From Paenibacillus hamazuiensis (lineage in GTDB: Bacteria > Bacillota > Bacilli > Paenibacillales > NBRC-103111), in contig NZ_JALRMO010000001.1 in the NCBI RefSeq assembly GCF_023276405.1, positions 1,984,001-2,048,000 of the forward strand: 64,000 nt of DNA, given 5' to 3'. The first letter of the stretch is position 1. Each line of letters begins with the position of its first letter. The position numbers and the translations under genes were made by a program. A model generated the notes under the pieces. That model did no database searches and was not told the DNA's origin. It saw only the letters and a list, made by a program, of their open reading frames with translations. Positions 40,424-49,648 of this stretch are shown here, piece after piece.

Positions 40424-41709
40424 TCTTTGATCCCCCATGCGTTGATAGCCGCCTGCAGCTCCGGATGCGTTTCGGCATAGACGCGCAGCGGCTTGCCTTG
40501 AAGGCATGCGTCGATCGCTTGGCGGAAAGCGTGTCCTCCGGCTGCAGTGCCCATCGGGTGGCCGTGGATGCCGCCTCCGGCGTTCACGATCACTTCACCG
40601 CCGAAATCTTTCAAAATAAGCGGTACAAGTCCGGGGTGGATGCCGGCGGAAGGTACCGGAAAGCTGGTTTGAGGGAACGCCGTACCGGCCGGATTCGCCG
40701 TCCCGGAGCCGTTCCCGCTTCCTCCCGCATATATGTACTCGGGAGGTCCGGACAGCAGCGCGTGCTGGATCGCCATATTTTCTTCCCGCGGCATGACGAC
40801 CGAGCCGTAAGGAGAAGGGAACAGCACGATGTCCGCCCCTGCGATCCGCATCAGCTTGCCAAGCAGCACCGAAGCGGCGATGCCGTGATACGGCGACGGG
40901 TACATCGCTCCGGCCATTGCGGGATGCGCCATGATCGGCACTTTGATTTCCGGGTCGCGTGCCAGCTCGTGCAGAACATCGAAGCCGTAGGCGAGGACGT
41001 TGAACAGAAATGCGTTAGCGCCGGCGGCAATCGCCTTGCGGGCTTGATTTTTAAGCTCGAATGTCGGTCCTGTCAAATTGACGGCGTAGAGAAGCTTTTG
41101 ACCGGTTTCTTTCTCGGCCTGATGGGCGGCTTCCAGGCACGTTTCGACCCTTTTTTCGATCGGTGTCAACGGATTTTCGAACAATATTTCATCGTCTTTG
41201 ATAAGATCGACGCCGCCGAGCGCCTGCAAGTAAAACTGCTCCCTTAACGCCGGCATGTCATGTCCGATAACCGATTTGAAGATGCTCATCAGAAGCGGGC
41301 GGTCATGAACGCCGAGCAGGTTCCGAACGCCGCGGATGCCGAATTTCGGACCGGGGAATGCGGATAGGAACTCCCCGGAAAACTTCAAATCGATCAGCTT
41401 GATCCGCCCGTCCATCGACAGCTTGCCGAACACGGTAACGAGCAGAGCGGGGATGTCCCGGCTGTAGTTCAGATCGGGGTAAGCGATATCGATATCGGCG
41501 TAACGCTCCGACAACGGAGCTCCCTCTGCAGGCTCATGGACGCGAATATCGACAACGCGGCCCAAATGCTTTTCCATCTCGGCTTTTTTGGCCTCGGGAA
41601 GATCCGTCCAGCTGCCGACGGTAAGTCCTACCGCAATGCCTTGGGCTTTTTTGGCGAAATCGGCTTTCTCGTCGTAGCAGCGATATGTGGCCAAACAATA
41701 AGAACTCAC
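40420..41709 (-). CDS. mtnW: RuBisCO-like protein, 2,3-diketo-5-methylthiopentyl-1-phosphate enolase
   Basis: The 429-residue protein has the RuBisCO large-subunit fold without carboxylase function. It keeps the Lys/Asp/Glu metal cluster in GGVDLIKDDEILFENP (the Lys that is carbamylated) and VNAGGGIHGHPMG near the end, while the N-terminal GLTVGSWTDLPEAKKAEMEK is typical of the YkrW/MtnW group. It enolises the product of MtnB for MtnX. Translation starts at GTG with AGGTG upstream, only 11 bases after proC, so it must be transcribed with the proline genes unless a promoter lies inside proC. Confidence 0.95.
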   Translation of the reverse strand: MSSYCLATYRCYDEKADFAKKAQGIAVGLTVGSWTDLPEAKKAEMEKHLGRVVDIRVHEPAEGAPLSERYADIDIAYPDLNYSRDIPALLVTVFGKLSMDGRIKLIDLKFSGEFLSAFPGPKFGIRGVRNLLGVHDRPLLMSIFKSVIGHDMPALREQFYLQALGGVDLIKDDEILFENPLTPIEKRVETCLEAAHQAEKETGQKLLYAVNLTGPTFELKNQARKAIAAGANAFLFNVLAYGFDVLHELARDPEIKVPIMAHPAMAGAMYPSPYHGIAASVLLGKLMRIAGADIVLFPSPYGSVVMPREENMAIQHALLSGPPEYIYAGGSGNGSGTANPAGTAFPQTSFPVPSAGIHPGLVPLILKDFGGEVIVNAGGGIHGHPMGTAAGGHAFRQAIDACLQGKPLRVYAETHPELQAAINAWGIKE

Positions 41710-41720
41710 TGATCAAACAC

Positions 41721-42623
41721 CTACTTTTGAATATTTTGGGAACGGAGAGCGGATGCGGTTCCGGCCGTCAATCCGGCGCCTTCGCTGATTGCATCGCCCA
41801 TTTCCTTGGCGCGTTCCGCCGCGCGGAGGACAGCCTTAACAACGCCTTCCGAAAAATGATGACGGTCCAGCGTCTCGAGCGCAGCCTGCGTTGTTCCGTT
41901 CGGTGATGTTACCTTCCGGCGCAAATCGGCCGGATTTTCCAGCGTCGTCTGCACCATGCGGGCAGCCCCGAGCACGGTTTGCACCGTCAGCTCGCGTGCA
42001 GTCTCCTCGGAAAGCCCGCCCTGCACGCCGCCTTTGATCATCGCCTCCATCATATAGTAGATGTAGGCGGGGCCGCTGCCCGAAACGCCGGTGACGATGT
42101 CGAGCTGCGTTTCTTCGACGAGCGCGACGATCCCCGTCGCCTCGAACATCTCCCGGGCGAGACCGCGCTGCGTTTCACTTACGGCAGGGGAGAAGCTGAG
42201 GCCGCATGCGCCAAGGCCGATCGTACTGGACGTATTCGGCATCGTACGGGCGATCGGCATCTGCGCTTCGAGAATAAACTGCATCGTTTCGATCGACAAA
42301 CCGGCGATGACGGATACGAGCAGCTGGCCGGGATGAAGCAGGCGGCGCAGTGCGCTCAGTCCTTCAACGGCATCTTTCGGCTTGAAAGCGACGACGACGA
42401 TATCGGCTTTGCGCACGAATTCGTCTTTTTCCGCCGGTTCTCCCGTGATGCGGATGCCGTATTTTTCGCGCAGCGCCTTGAGTTTCGAGACATCGCTGCG
42501 GTTGAAGGCAAACAGGTTATCCGGCTTGGCTTTATGCTTATCGAGCAGCCCGCGAATGATCGCTTCCGCCATCGATCCGGCGCCGACGAATGTGATTTTG
42601 GCGTCCAGTAAAGTCATGCTCAT
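41721..42623 (-). CDS. proC: Pyrroline-5-carboxylate reductase
   Basis: The 300-residue enzyme reduces pyrroline-5-carboxylate to proline. The NAD(P)H-binding FVGAGSMAEAIIRGLL is at about 11-26, with RTMPNTSSTIGLGACGLS and the C-terminal dimerisation motif GVSGSGPAYIYYMMEAM, then TSPNGTTQAALE. It is third in proB-proA-proC. GAGGAG precedes the ATG. Length slightly above the usual 270-280 through a short N- and C-terminal extension. Confidence 0.96.
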   Translation of the reverse strand: MSMTLLDAKITFVGAGSMAEAIIRGLLDKHKAKPDNLFAFNRSDVSKLKALREKYGIRITGEPAEKDEFVRKADIVVVAFKPKDAVEGLSALRRLLHPGQLLVSVIAGLSIETMQFILEAQMPIARTMPNTSSTIGLGACGLSFSPAVSETQRGLAREMFEATGIVALVEETQLDIVTGVSGSGPAYIYYMMEAMIKGGVQGGLSEETARELTVQTVLGAARMVQTTLENPADLRRKVTSPNGTTQAALETLDRHHFSEGVVKAVLRAAERAKEMGDAISEGAGLTAGTASALRSQNIQK

Positions 42624-42675
42624 TTTCGGTAAACTCCTCTCGGGCCCTTGCGTAATATTATCATGCGCAGCAGCC

Positions 42676-43944
42676 TTAGCCGCGAATTTGTCCGCTTCCG
42701 GTTACGACGAATTTGGTCGAGGTGAGGGCAGGGAGGCCCATCGGTCCGCGCGCGTGCAGCTTCTGCGTGCTGATGCCGATTTCGGCGCCGAAGCCGAATT
42801 CGAAACCGTCGGTGAAGCGGGTGGAGACGTTATGATAAACGGCGGCGGCATCCACTTCTTGCAAAAACCGCTGCGCATTCGCTTCGTTTTCCGTAACGAT
42901 GCACTCGGAATGCATCGTGCCGTGGCGGCGTATGTGCTCCAGGGCTTCGTCGAGGCCGGATACGATCTTCACGTTCAAAATGTAGTCGTTATATTCGGTA
43001 TCCCAATCTGCCGCGGCCGCCGCCTTCATGTCCGGAATGAGCCGGCGCGCACGTTCGTCGCCGCGCAGCTCGGTATTGCGGCTGCGGAATTCCTCGGCAA
43101 GCGTGGCGAGGTGCTTTTCGGCATAAGCCTCATGCACGAGCAGCGTCTCCATCGAGTTGCAGACGGACGGGCGCTGCACCTTCGCATTGATCGCGATGCG
43201 AGCCGCCATGTCCGGCTGCGCGCTCTCATCGATAAACGTATGGCATATGCCCGCACCGGTTTCGATGACCGGCACGGTCGCGTTCATGACCACGTTCCGG
43301 ATAAGCGATGCGCCGCCGCGTGGGATGAGCACGTCGATCAGCCCGTTCAGCTTCAACATTTCGTCGACGGAGGAGCGGTCGGCGCTGAAGATGAGCTGCA
43401 GCGCGTCCGCCGGAATTGCCGACTCTGCCAATGCGCCGTGAAGCACTTCCACGATGCGCCGGTTGGATTCCAGCGCCGAAGAGCCGCCGCGCAAAACGAC
43501 GGCGTTGCCCGTTTTCAGGCAAAGGCCGGCGGCGTCCACGGTCACGTTAGGGCGCGCTTCGTAGATCATGCCGATGACGCCGAGCGGCACGCGGACTTTA
43601 CGGATGTGCATGCCGTTAGGCCGGTCAAACTCTTCGAGCAAGTCGCCGACAGGATCGGGCAGCTCCACAACCTGGCGCAGGCCGTCAGCCATGGCGGCGA
43701 TGCGCGTTTCATTCAGCGCAAGCCGGTCAAGCAGCGACTCGCTGGTGCCGTTCTCGCGGCCGCGCTGCAAATCGAGCGCATTGGCGGAGATGATCGAAGC
43801 TTGCTCCGAGATAAGGGCATCCGCCATCCGCAGCAGCGCTTCGTTTTTTTGCTCCGTCGTGAGCATGCTCATCCGGTGAGCCGCTTGCTTCGCCAGCGTG
43901 GCCTTCTGTACCACTTCGCTGACGGCGGTTTGATGTATCGACAT
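42676..43944 (-). CDS. proA: Gamma-glutamyl phosphate reductase
   Basis: The 422-residue aldehyde dehydrogenase-superfamily enzyme reduces gamma-glutamyl phosphate to the semialdehyde. Features: PLGVIGMIYEARPNVTVDAA, LKTGNAVVLRGGSSALESN, and the active Cys region SVCNSMETLLVH. It starts at the ATG after GAGGAGGAATCACTCT; upstream frame extension lacks such a site. It sits between proB (109 bases upstream) and proC (52 bases downstream). Confidence 0.96.
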   Translation of the reverse strand: MSIHQTAVSEVVQKATLAKQAAHRMSMLTTEQKNEALLRMADALISEQASIISANALDLQRGRENGTSESLLDRLALNETRIAAMADGLRQVVELPDPVGDLLEEFDRPNGMHIRKVRVPLGVIGMIYEARPNVTVDAAGLCLKTGNAVVLRGGSSALESNRRIVEVLHGALAESAIPADALQLIFSADRSSVDEMLKLNGLIDVLIPRGGASLIRNVVMNATVPVIETGAGICHTFIDESAQPDMAARIAINAKVQRPSVCNSMETLLVHEAYAEKHLATLAEEFRSRNTELRGDERARRLIPDMKAAAAADWDTEYNDYILNVKIVSGLDEALEHIRRHGTMHSECIVTENEANAQRFLQEVDAAAVYHNVSTRFTDGFEFGFGAEIGISTQKLHARGPMGLPALTSTKFVVTGSGQIRG

Positions 43945-44053
43945 AGAGTGATTCCTCCTCTTGGATTCATATTGTACCTTCTTGTTTTGGCGTATGCGAC
44001 TCAAACACTCGGCGTCATACGGCGGCATCCCGATGCAGCAGCGCCGCGGAGCA

Positions 44054-45163
44054 TCAGTTCACCTGCTGCAGCGTAATCCACTCGTCGCGGTGGATGACCT
44101 CGATCCGCGGCACCTCGATGCGGCGCTGCACCTCTTCGGTCGACAGCCCGGCGACCGCCTGCAGCTGCCATGCCGCATAGTTGACGACGCCGCGGCCGAG
44201 CGTATGTCCGCCGGGACCGACGACCTCGACGACGTCGCCGGGGTGAAAATCGCCGCTCACTTCCTTGACGCCGGCCGGAAGCAGGCTTTTGCCGCCGCTC
44301 ACAAGGGCGGCTTCCGCGCCGCCGTCGACGGCGATGCGGCCCTGCGGCAGCGAGTGGAAGCCGAGCCATTGTTTTTTGACCGGCAGCGCATGAGCCGTCG
44401 TCTCGAAATATGTACCCTTGCCGATTCCGTCAAGGGCAATCCGCAGGTCGCCCGGCTCGAGCACCTGGCCGATGAACACCGGCACGCCGCCGCGCATGGC
44501 GATGCGCGCCGCTTCGAGCTTGGAGAGCATACCCCCCGTCCCGACGGAAGAGCCCGAGCCGCCCGCGATACGGTAAAGCTCGTCGCCGATCGTTTCCACG
44601 CGGTCGATGCGCCGCGCTTCCGGATTTTTTCGCGGGTCGGCTGTGTAAAGCCCGTCGATATCGGTGAGAATCGCCAGTCGGCTCGCTTTGACCAGATTGG
44701 CGACGAGCGCGGAAAGCGTATCGTTTTCGCTGAATTTCAGCTCATCGACCGACACCGTGTCGTTTTCGTTGATGATTGGAATGATGCCGCGGCGCATCAG
44801 CTCGTCGATCGTCATCATTGCGTTATGGATTCGCTTCCGGTTGGAGAAATCGTAGCGGGTGAGCAGTATTTGCGCGACCCCTACGCCATGGGCGCTGAAC
44901 GCCTCGTGGTACGCCTGCATCAGCAGCGCCTGGCCGACGGCCGCGGAAGCTTGCTTCTCGTGCAGTATTTTCGGACGGCTCGCGTAGCCGATTTGGCGGA
45001 AGCCCGCGGCCACCGCACCCGATGTGACGAGCAGCACCTCGAAGCCGTCCGCATGAGCCCGCGCCAGCTCCCCGGCAAAAAAGACGATTTTTTCCTTATT
45101 GAGTCCGCCTTCGTCCGAGGTCAGCGAACTGCTGCCGATTTTAACGACAATCCTTTGCTTCAT
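44054..45163 (-). CDS. proB: Glutamate 5-kinase
   Basis: The 369-residue enzyme phosphorylates glutamate to start proline synthesis. The amino-acid kinase domain (1-255) has IVVKIGSSSLTSDEGGLN and PIINENDTVSVDELKFSEND; a C-terminal PUA domain (about 275-355, with GTYFETTAHALPVKKQW before it and FHPGDVVEVVG in it) is present, as in most bacterial ProB. The ATG at 45163 follows GAAGTGATT. The longer frame would overlap the T-box terminator and is rejected. Controlled by the upstream T-box. Confidence 0.96.
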   Translation of the reverse strand: MKQRIVVKIGSSSLTSDEGGLNKEKIVFFAGELARAHADGFEVLLVTSGAVAAGFRQIGYASRPKILHEKQASAAVGQALLMQAYHEAFSAHGVGVAQILLTRYDFSNRKRIHNAMMTIDELMRRGIIPIINENDTVSVDELKFSENDTLSALVANLVKASRLAILTDIDGLYTADPRKNPEARRIDRVETIGDELYRIAGGSGSSVGTGGMLSKLEAARIAMRGGVPVFIGQVLEPGDLRIALDGIGKGTYFETTAHALPVKKQWLGFHSLPQGRIAVDGGAEAALVSGGKSLLPAGVKEVSGDFHPGDVVEVVGPGGHTLGRGVVNYAAWQLQAVAGLSTEEVQRRIEVPRIEVIHRDEWITLQQVN

Positions 45164-45210
45164 GGTTTGAATCACTTCTTTCTTCGTTTCAGGAAATAGG
45201 GATGAAAAAT

Positions 45211-45445
45211 GAAAAAGCTTCCGTCCGGCTAAGGACGAAAGCTTGAGCTTCCGCGGTACCACCTTGCTTGATGAATTTGACATTCATCCGTCTTAAGGCC
45301 TCTGTAACGGCAGAGGGACGCCGTCCAACTCATCGTTGGCCGTTCCGGGGCGGGTTCGGAAGGGCATCATGCGGTAAATTCTTGCAGCCTGCGGAATTTA
45401 CTCTCTGGTCGCTAAGCCGACTTCTTACTATTCCCATCATTACGT
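45211..45445 (-). ncRNA. T-box leader (proline-type) upstream of proB
   Basis: On the minus strand a classical T-box: GATGGGAATAGTAAG and AGCGACCAGAGAG of Stem I, a distal loop with GGCTGCAAG, then GAA-CCC-G at 45357-45351 where the specifier is expected (CCC, a proline codon, at 45354-45352). The T-box core GGTGGTACCGCGG is at 45263-45251, and a competing terminator GCTTTCGTCC/GGACGGAAGC with TTTTTC ends at 45211. Uncharged tRNA-Pro would be read as a signal to go on into proB. Specifier placement is by pattern, not by folding. Confidence 0.92.
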
Positions 45446-45458
45446 TTGTTTTCTTTTT

Positions 45459-45488
45459 AGGATACCATGCCGCGGCCGCGCTTGTAAA
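45459..45488 (-). promoter_or_regulatory. Candidate sigma-A promoter for the T-box-proBAC-mtnWXB transcript
   Basis: On the minus strand TTTACA, 18-base spacer, TATCCT, about 15-20 bases before the first T-box element. Confidence 0.5.
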
Positions 45489-45534
45489 GTTTCGGGAGCC
45501 GCTGCTTGGACAAAATGCACGGACGCCGCCGCTT

Positions 45535-46740
45535 CTAAAACAAGTTCAGCTTGCCGATGCGGTCGACCGCTTCTTCCAGGCGGGCTTCGTCGGACAGCAG
45601 TCCGAGCCGTACGAAGCCTTCGCCGCTTTCCCCGAAACCGATGCCCGGCGCGACGACGATTTTCGCTTTGTCAAGCAGCAGATCGGCCAGAGAGGTCGAC
45701 GTATAACCTTTCGGCACGGGCAGCCAGCAGAAAAACGATCCCTGCGAAGGCTTTGCTTCCCAGCCGATGCGCTTAAGCGCCGCATACAGCGCGTCCCTGC
45801 GGCTCTGGTAAGTGGCAAGCAGATTCGCCACGCAGTCCTGAGGCCCTGTCAGCGCGGCAGCCGCAGCTTCCTGAATGCCGCCGAACAGGCTGCAGTAATA
45901 GTGGTCCTGGATCAAATTGATCAGGCGGACCACCTCGCGGTTGCCGAGAGCGAAGCCGACGCGCCAGCCGGCCATATTGTATGTTTTCGATAACGTATAA
46001 AATTCGATGCCGACTTCTTTCGCTCCCGGAAGCTGCAGGAAGCTGACCGGCTTTTGTCCGTCAAAGCCGATCGCGCCGTAGGCGAAATCGCTGGCGACGA
46101 CGATGCCGTTTTTCGCGGCAAACCGAATCGTCTCCTCATAAAAGGAAGCCGGAGCCGTCACCGCGGTCGGATTGTTCGGATAGTTGATGAACATCAGCTT
46201 CGCGCGGTTCACATCGTCCTGCTTCAGCACGGAATAATCAGGCAGAAAGGCGTTATCCGCCCGCAGCGGCATCATTACCATTTCCGCTCCCGCGAGCGCC
46301 ACGCCCGACCAATAATCGGGATAGCCGGGGTCGGGCACAAGGCAAACGTCGCCGGGGTTCAGCAAACATTGGCTGATCTCGACGAGCCCCGTTTTGCCGC
46401 CGAACAAAATGGCGACTTCGGTTTCCGGGTCAAGCTCGACGCCGTAATCTTCCTTATAACGCTGCGCGACCGCCTGCTTCAGAAACAAATACCCGTTAAA
46501 CGGCGGGTACCGGTGGTATTGTGGATTTTCGGCCGCTTTTTGCAGCGAGCGCACGATGTGCTCGGGAGTCGGCTGGTCCGGGTTGCCTTGCCCAAGATTG
46601 ATGACATCATGGCCTGCGGCGATTTGCTCGTTTGCCTTTCCGACCAGCTTGGCGAAAAACTGCACAGGCAGCTCCTGAATGCGCTCCGCCGCCCGAATCG
46701 GAAAAGCCGAAGCGCCGGCCTGCGTTGATTTTGTAGTCAT
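45535..46740 (-). CDS. mtnE: PLP-dependent aminotransferase of methionine salvage
   Basis: The 401-residue class I/II aminotransferase fits MtnE (YkrV), which converts 4-methylthio-2-oxobutanoate to methionine, with glutamine as a usual amino donor. Seen: NLGQGNPDQPTPEHIVRSLQ, YPNNPTAVTA (Asn contact), ASDFAYGAIGF and FYTLSKTYNMAGWRVGF with the PLP Lys. The assignment rests on the surrounding mtnWXB and mtnU genes. An aspartate- or aromatic-type aminotransferase cannot be excluded. It lies upstream of the T-box on the same strand, and no terminator is seen between them. Confidence 0.8.
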   Translation of the reverse strand: MTTKSTQAGASAFPIRAAERIQELPVQFFAKLVGKANEQIAAGHDVINLGQGNPDQPTPEHIVRSLQKAAENPQYHRYPPFNGYLFLKQAVAQRYKEDYGVELDPETEVAILFGGKTGLVEISQCLLNPGDVCLVPDPGYPDYWSGVALAGAEMVMMPLRADNAFLPDYSVLKQDDVNRAKLMFINYPNNPTAVTAPASFYEETIRFAAKNGIVVASDFAYGAIGFDGQKPVSFLQLPGAKEVGIEFYTLSKTYNMAGWRVGFALGNREVVRLINLIQDHYYCSLFGGIQEAAAAALTGPQDCVANLLATYQSRRDALYAALKRIGWEAKPSQGSFFCWLPVPKGYTSTSLADLLLDKAKIVVAPGIGFGESGEGFVRLGLLSDEARLEEAVDRIGKLNLF

Positions 46741-46957
46741 AAACGTTCACTCCAATTTGCGATTTCACTTGTCTTGTCAGACTCAGGTTAGCAATAATGT
46801 AACATAAATTTAATCCCCATGTATAGGCGGCATAGAAGGGCATGGAAAAACGCTTCTCAACAAGGATATAAGCATGGTAAAATGAGATTGTTTCGTATAG
46901 CGGTACTTAGTTTTGTTAAACGAAACATAAAACTGATATTCGAGGATGGTGCCGAAA

Positions 46958-47746
46958 ATGACCATCGATTTTCATGATGCCGCAAACCGAAGCAGCTACG
47001 CGCAAAGATCGGTCAATGACAGCTGGAAAAGCTGGCTTTCCGCCCGCATTTCCTTTCCGGGCAAAAAAGCCGCGGACATCGGGTGCGGTGGCGGCATATA
47101 TACGAAGGCGCTGATCGAGCTCGGCGCCGCGGAAGCGGTCGGCATTGATTTTTCCGAAGCGATGCTCGCGGGGGCGGCAGAAAATTGCGCGGGTTTGCCG
47201 CAAATCGCATTTTGGCAAGGCACCGCTCAACATACGGGGCTTCCCGGCGGGAAATTCGACATCATCCTGGAAAGGGCGCTGATCCATCATCTTTCGCACC
47301 CGGATTTACTCCTTTGCTTTAAGGAAGCCCATCGGCTGCTTGCCGATACAGGAATGCTGATCGTGCAGGACCGAACGCCGGAGGATTGCTTGCTGCCGGG
47401 AAACGCCGAGCATATTCGCGGGTATTTTTTCGAAAAATATCGATGGCTTGCGCCGTTCGAAACGGCTCGCCGCCATCCGGACGAAGTGGTGTGTCAGGCT
47501 TTGGCGGCTGCCGGTTTTCAGACGGTCGAAACGGAAACGCTATGGGAAACGCGCGCGTCGTATTCCGGAATGGAAGCGTTGAGAAGCGATCTCATGGCCC
47601 GAACGGGGCGATCGATTTTGCATGAGCTTGCCGATCGGCAACTGGAGGAGCTTTGCGATTTTATTGAAGAGAGGGCAGCGTTTAAAACAGGCGGGCCGAT
47701 CGTAGAAAAAGACCGCTGGACGGTCTGGCTCGCCGTTAAACAGTAA
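46958..47746 (+). CDS. Class I SAM-dependent methyltransferase
   Basis: The 262-residue protein has the Rossmann methyltransferase motifs: KKAADIGCGGGIYTKALIEL (motif I), AVGIDFSEAMLAGA (motif II), FDIILERALIHHL (motif IV) and AHRLLADTGMLIVQDRTPED (motif VI). Substrate unknown; small molecules are likely. A start 4 codons earlier (46946) is possible, but GAGG then sits directly against it. Divergent from mtnE and upstream of mtnU. A link with methionine salvage through SAM is possible but unproven. Confidence 0.82.
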   Translation: MTIDFHDAANRSSYAQRSVNDSWKSWLSARISFPGKKAADIGCGGGIYTKALIELGAAEAVGIDFSEAMLAGAAENCAGLPQIAFWQGTAQHTGLPGGKFDIILERALIHHLSHPDLLLCFKEAHRLLADTGMLIVQDRTPEDCLLPGNAEHIRGYFFEKYRWLAPFETARRHPDEVVCQALAAAGFQTVETETLWETRASYSGMEALRSDLMARTGRSILHELADRQLEELCDFIEERAAFKTGGPIVEKDRWTVWLAVKQ

Positions 47747-47815
47747 AGGAAGAGCCGCCCGGCGGGGCACTCCGGGGAGCTGTTCGACCTGCAATAATTT
47801 GCTGATCAAAAACCA

Positions 47816-47844
47816 TTGAGCCCGGCGCCTTTTTCGCATATATT
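47816..47844 (+). promoter_or_regulatory. Sigma-A-like promoter for mtnU
   Basis: TTGAGC (47816-47821), 17-base spacer, TATATT (47839-47844), 40 bases before the start. Confidence 0.5.
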
Positions 47845-47883
47845 AAAAAGATAACTGCTGTCTATGTCATGGAGAGTGAACTT

Positions 47884-48681
47884 ATGTCGACGAATACATT
47901 AAACATTGCGTTGCTGCAGATGGATATCGCGATCGGCGAGCCGGACGCCAACTTTGCCAAGCTGGAAACGCTGCTCGCCGAAGCGGTAAACGGATCGCCG
48001 AAGCCGGACGTCATCGTTTTTCCGGAAATGTGGAACACCGGCTATGCGCTGGACCGCATTCACGAGCTGGCGGATCCGAACGGCGAACGGACGGACGCGC
48101 TGCTGTCCGCCTTCAGCCGCGAGCATGGCGTCCATATTGTGGGCGGTTCGATTGCGGAAAAGGTCGGCGCCGACGTCCGCAATACGATTTACGTGTATGA
48201 CCGCGAAGGGAACAAAGTGGCGGATTATTCGAAAATTCATCTGTTCCGCTTGATGGATGAGGAGAAGTATTTGGTCGGCGGCGAGCGGGTAGGTGCGGTT
48301 CAGCTCGGAGAAGTGCCGGCCGGCGTGATGATTTGCTACGACATCCGCTTTCCGGAGCTGGCGCGCAAGCTGGCGCTCGGCGGGGCGAAGGTGCTGTTCG
48401 TCCCTGCGGAATGGCCGAAGCCGCGGCTTCATCATTGGCGGACGCTGCTCACGGCAAGAGCGATCGAAAATCAAATGTTCGTCGTGTCGTGCAACCGTGT
48501 AGGCATTAGCGGCGCCACGGACTTTTTCGGCCATTCGATGGTCATCGGCCCTTGGGGCGAGGTGATCGCCGAAGGCGACGAAAGCGAACGCATCATCCGC
48601 GCGTCGATTAATCTGGACGATGTCGACCGGGTACGGAAAACGATTCCGATATTCGAGGATCGCAGACCAAGCCTTTATTAA
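47884..48681 (+). CDS. mtnU: Carbon-nitrogen hydrolase, omega-amidase of methionine salvage
   Basis: The 265-residue nitrilase-superfamily protein has the catalytic triad in order: Glu in VFPEMWNTGY, Lys in DYSKIHLFRL and Cys in MICYDIRFPELARKLAL. MtnU (YkrU) is thought to hydrolyse 2-oxoglutaramate left when MtnE uses glutamine, pulling the transamination forward. It is near mtnE but on the other strand. ATG 47884 follows GGAGAGTG, so the 5-codon longer form is rejected. Confidence 0.87.
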   Translation: MSTNTLNIALLQMDIAIGEPDANFAKLETLLAEAVNGSPKPDVIVFPEMWNTGYALDRIHELADPNGERTDALLSAFSREHGVHIVGGSIAEKVGADVRNTIYVYDREGNKVADYSKIHLFRLMDEEKYLVGGERVGAVQLGEVPAGVMICYDIRFPELARKLALGGAKVLFVPAEWPKPRLHHWRTLLTARAIENQMFVVSCNRVGISGATDFFGHSMVIGPWGEVIAEGDESERIIRASINLDDVDRVRKTIPIFEDRRPSLY

Positions 48682-48710
48682 TAAAATCGCGGGTTTATAC
48701 CCAGATGAAG

Positions 48711-48743
48711 AAAGCCGATCCTCAGCTGCCGGATCGGCTTTTC
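48711..48743. terminator. Bidirectional terminator between mtnU and the LysR gene
   Basis: A perfect stem of 10 bp (AAGCCGATCC/GGATCGGCTT) with a 9-base loop, T-run on the + side and A-run upstream. It covers the last codons and stop of the LysR gene. Confidence 0.75.
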
Positions 48744-49645
48744 GTTTGCCCCAGCACGTCGCGAAACGTCGAGATGAACGCGTCGACCGCTTTGGACAAA
48801 TAACGCCCCTTACGGTAGGCGATGACCAGCGTTCGCGTCGGATGCGAGGCGAGCTTCAAATAAGCCGGGGCATGCTGGCTCCAGCCGCTGCGGGACACCA
48901 TATGCGGCACAAAGGCGATGCCCATTCCCGCGGCGACGAGCGACTGCACCGTTTCGATGTTGCTGCTTTCGAAAACGATGTTCGGCGTAAATCCGGCGTT
49001 TTGGCAAAGCTCCAGCGTAATTTGGCGGAACCCCTGGCCTTTCTTGAGCGCGATGAACGGCTCGTGGCGCAAGCTTTCGATTTCGACCGAAGAAGCGCTG
49101 CCGTTTGCTTCCGCCGCCGCAAGCGGATGCTGGGGCGGGACGGCGAGCACGATTTCCTCTTCGATGATCGGCTCGTAGGCGAGCGCGTCGTCGATGAGCG
49201 GCAGCGAAAGCAGACTGATGTCGGCTTGTCCCCCCAAGGTGAGCTGCTCCAGATTCGCGGTTGTCTCTTCGACGAGCACGATTTCGATTTCCGGGTATCT
49301 CTCTTGAAAGGCGGGCAGCACGAGCGGCAAAATATGCGCTCCCGTTATCGGCAGGCTGCCGACGACCACACGTCCTTTGCGCATCTGCGAAATATCTTCC
49401 ATCTCCTGTTTAAGCTGTTCGACCATATCGAGAATCGACTGCGCTTTCTCCATAAACAGCGAGCCGGCATGCGTCAGCTCGACCGAGTTGGTCGTGCGCT
49501 GAAACAACAGCACGCCGATTTCCTTCTCGAGCTTCGAGAGCTGCTGGCTGAGCGACGGCTGCGCGATATGGAGCTTTTCCGCGGCGCGGGAAAAATTGCG
49601 CTCGATGGCGATTTGCAGCGCGTATTGAAGCTGTCTCAGCTCCAT
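48722..49645 (-). CDS. LysR-family transcriptional regulator
   Basis: The 307-residue protein has the LysR winged helix (MELRQLQYALQIAIERNFSR, then QPSLSQQLSKLEKEIGVLLF) and a two-lobed effector domain starting at about 88 (GRVVVGSLPITGAHILPLVL). It is downstream of the CYTH gene by 4 bases, and the pair diverges from leuC, so regulation of leuCD or of its own operon is a reasonable guess. The effector is unknown. Confidence 0.9.
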   Translation of the reverse strand: MELRQLQYALQIAIERNFSRAAEKLHIAQPSLSQQLSKLEKEIGVLLFQRTTNSVELTHAGSLFMEKAQSILDMVEQLKQEMEDISQMRKGRVVVGSLPITGAHILPLVLPAFQERYPEIEIVLVEETTANLEQLTLGGQADISLLSLPLIDDALAYEPIIEEEIVLAVPPQHPLAAAEANGSASSVEIESLRHEPFIALKKGQGFRQITLELCQNAGFTPNIVFESSNIETVQSLVAAGMGIAFVPHMVSRSGWSQHAPAYLKLASHPTRTLVIAYRKGRYLSKAVDAFISTFRDVLGQTKSRSGS

Positions 49646-49648
49646 CGC

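Noticed and set aside
41700-41730. Search for a SAM riboswitch before mtnW
   Set aside because: Only 11 bases separate proC and mtnW, with no room for an aptamer. None seen before mtnE either.
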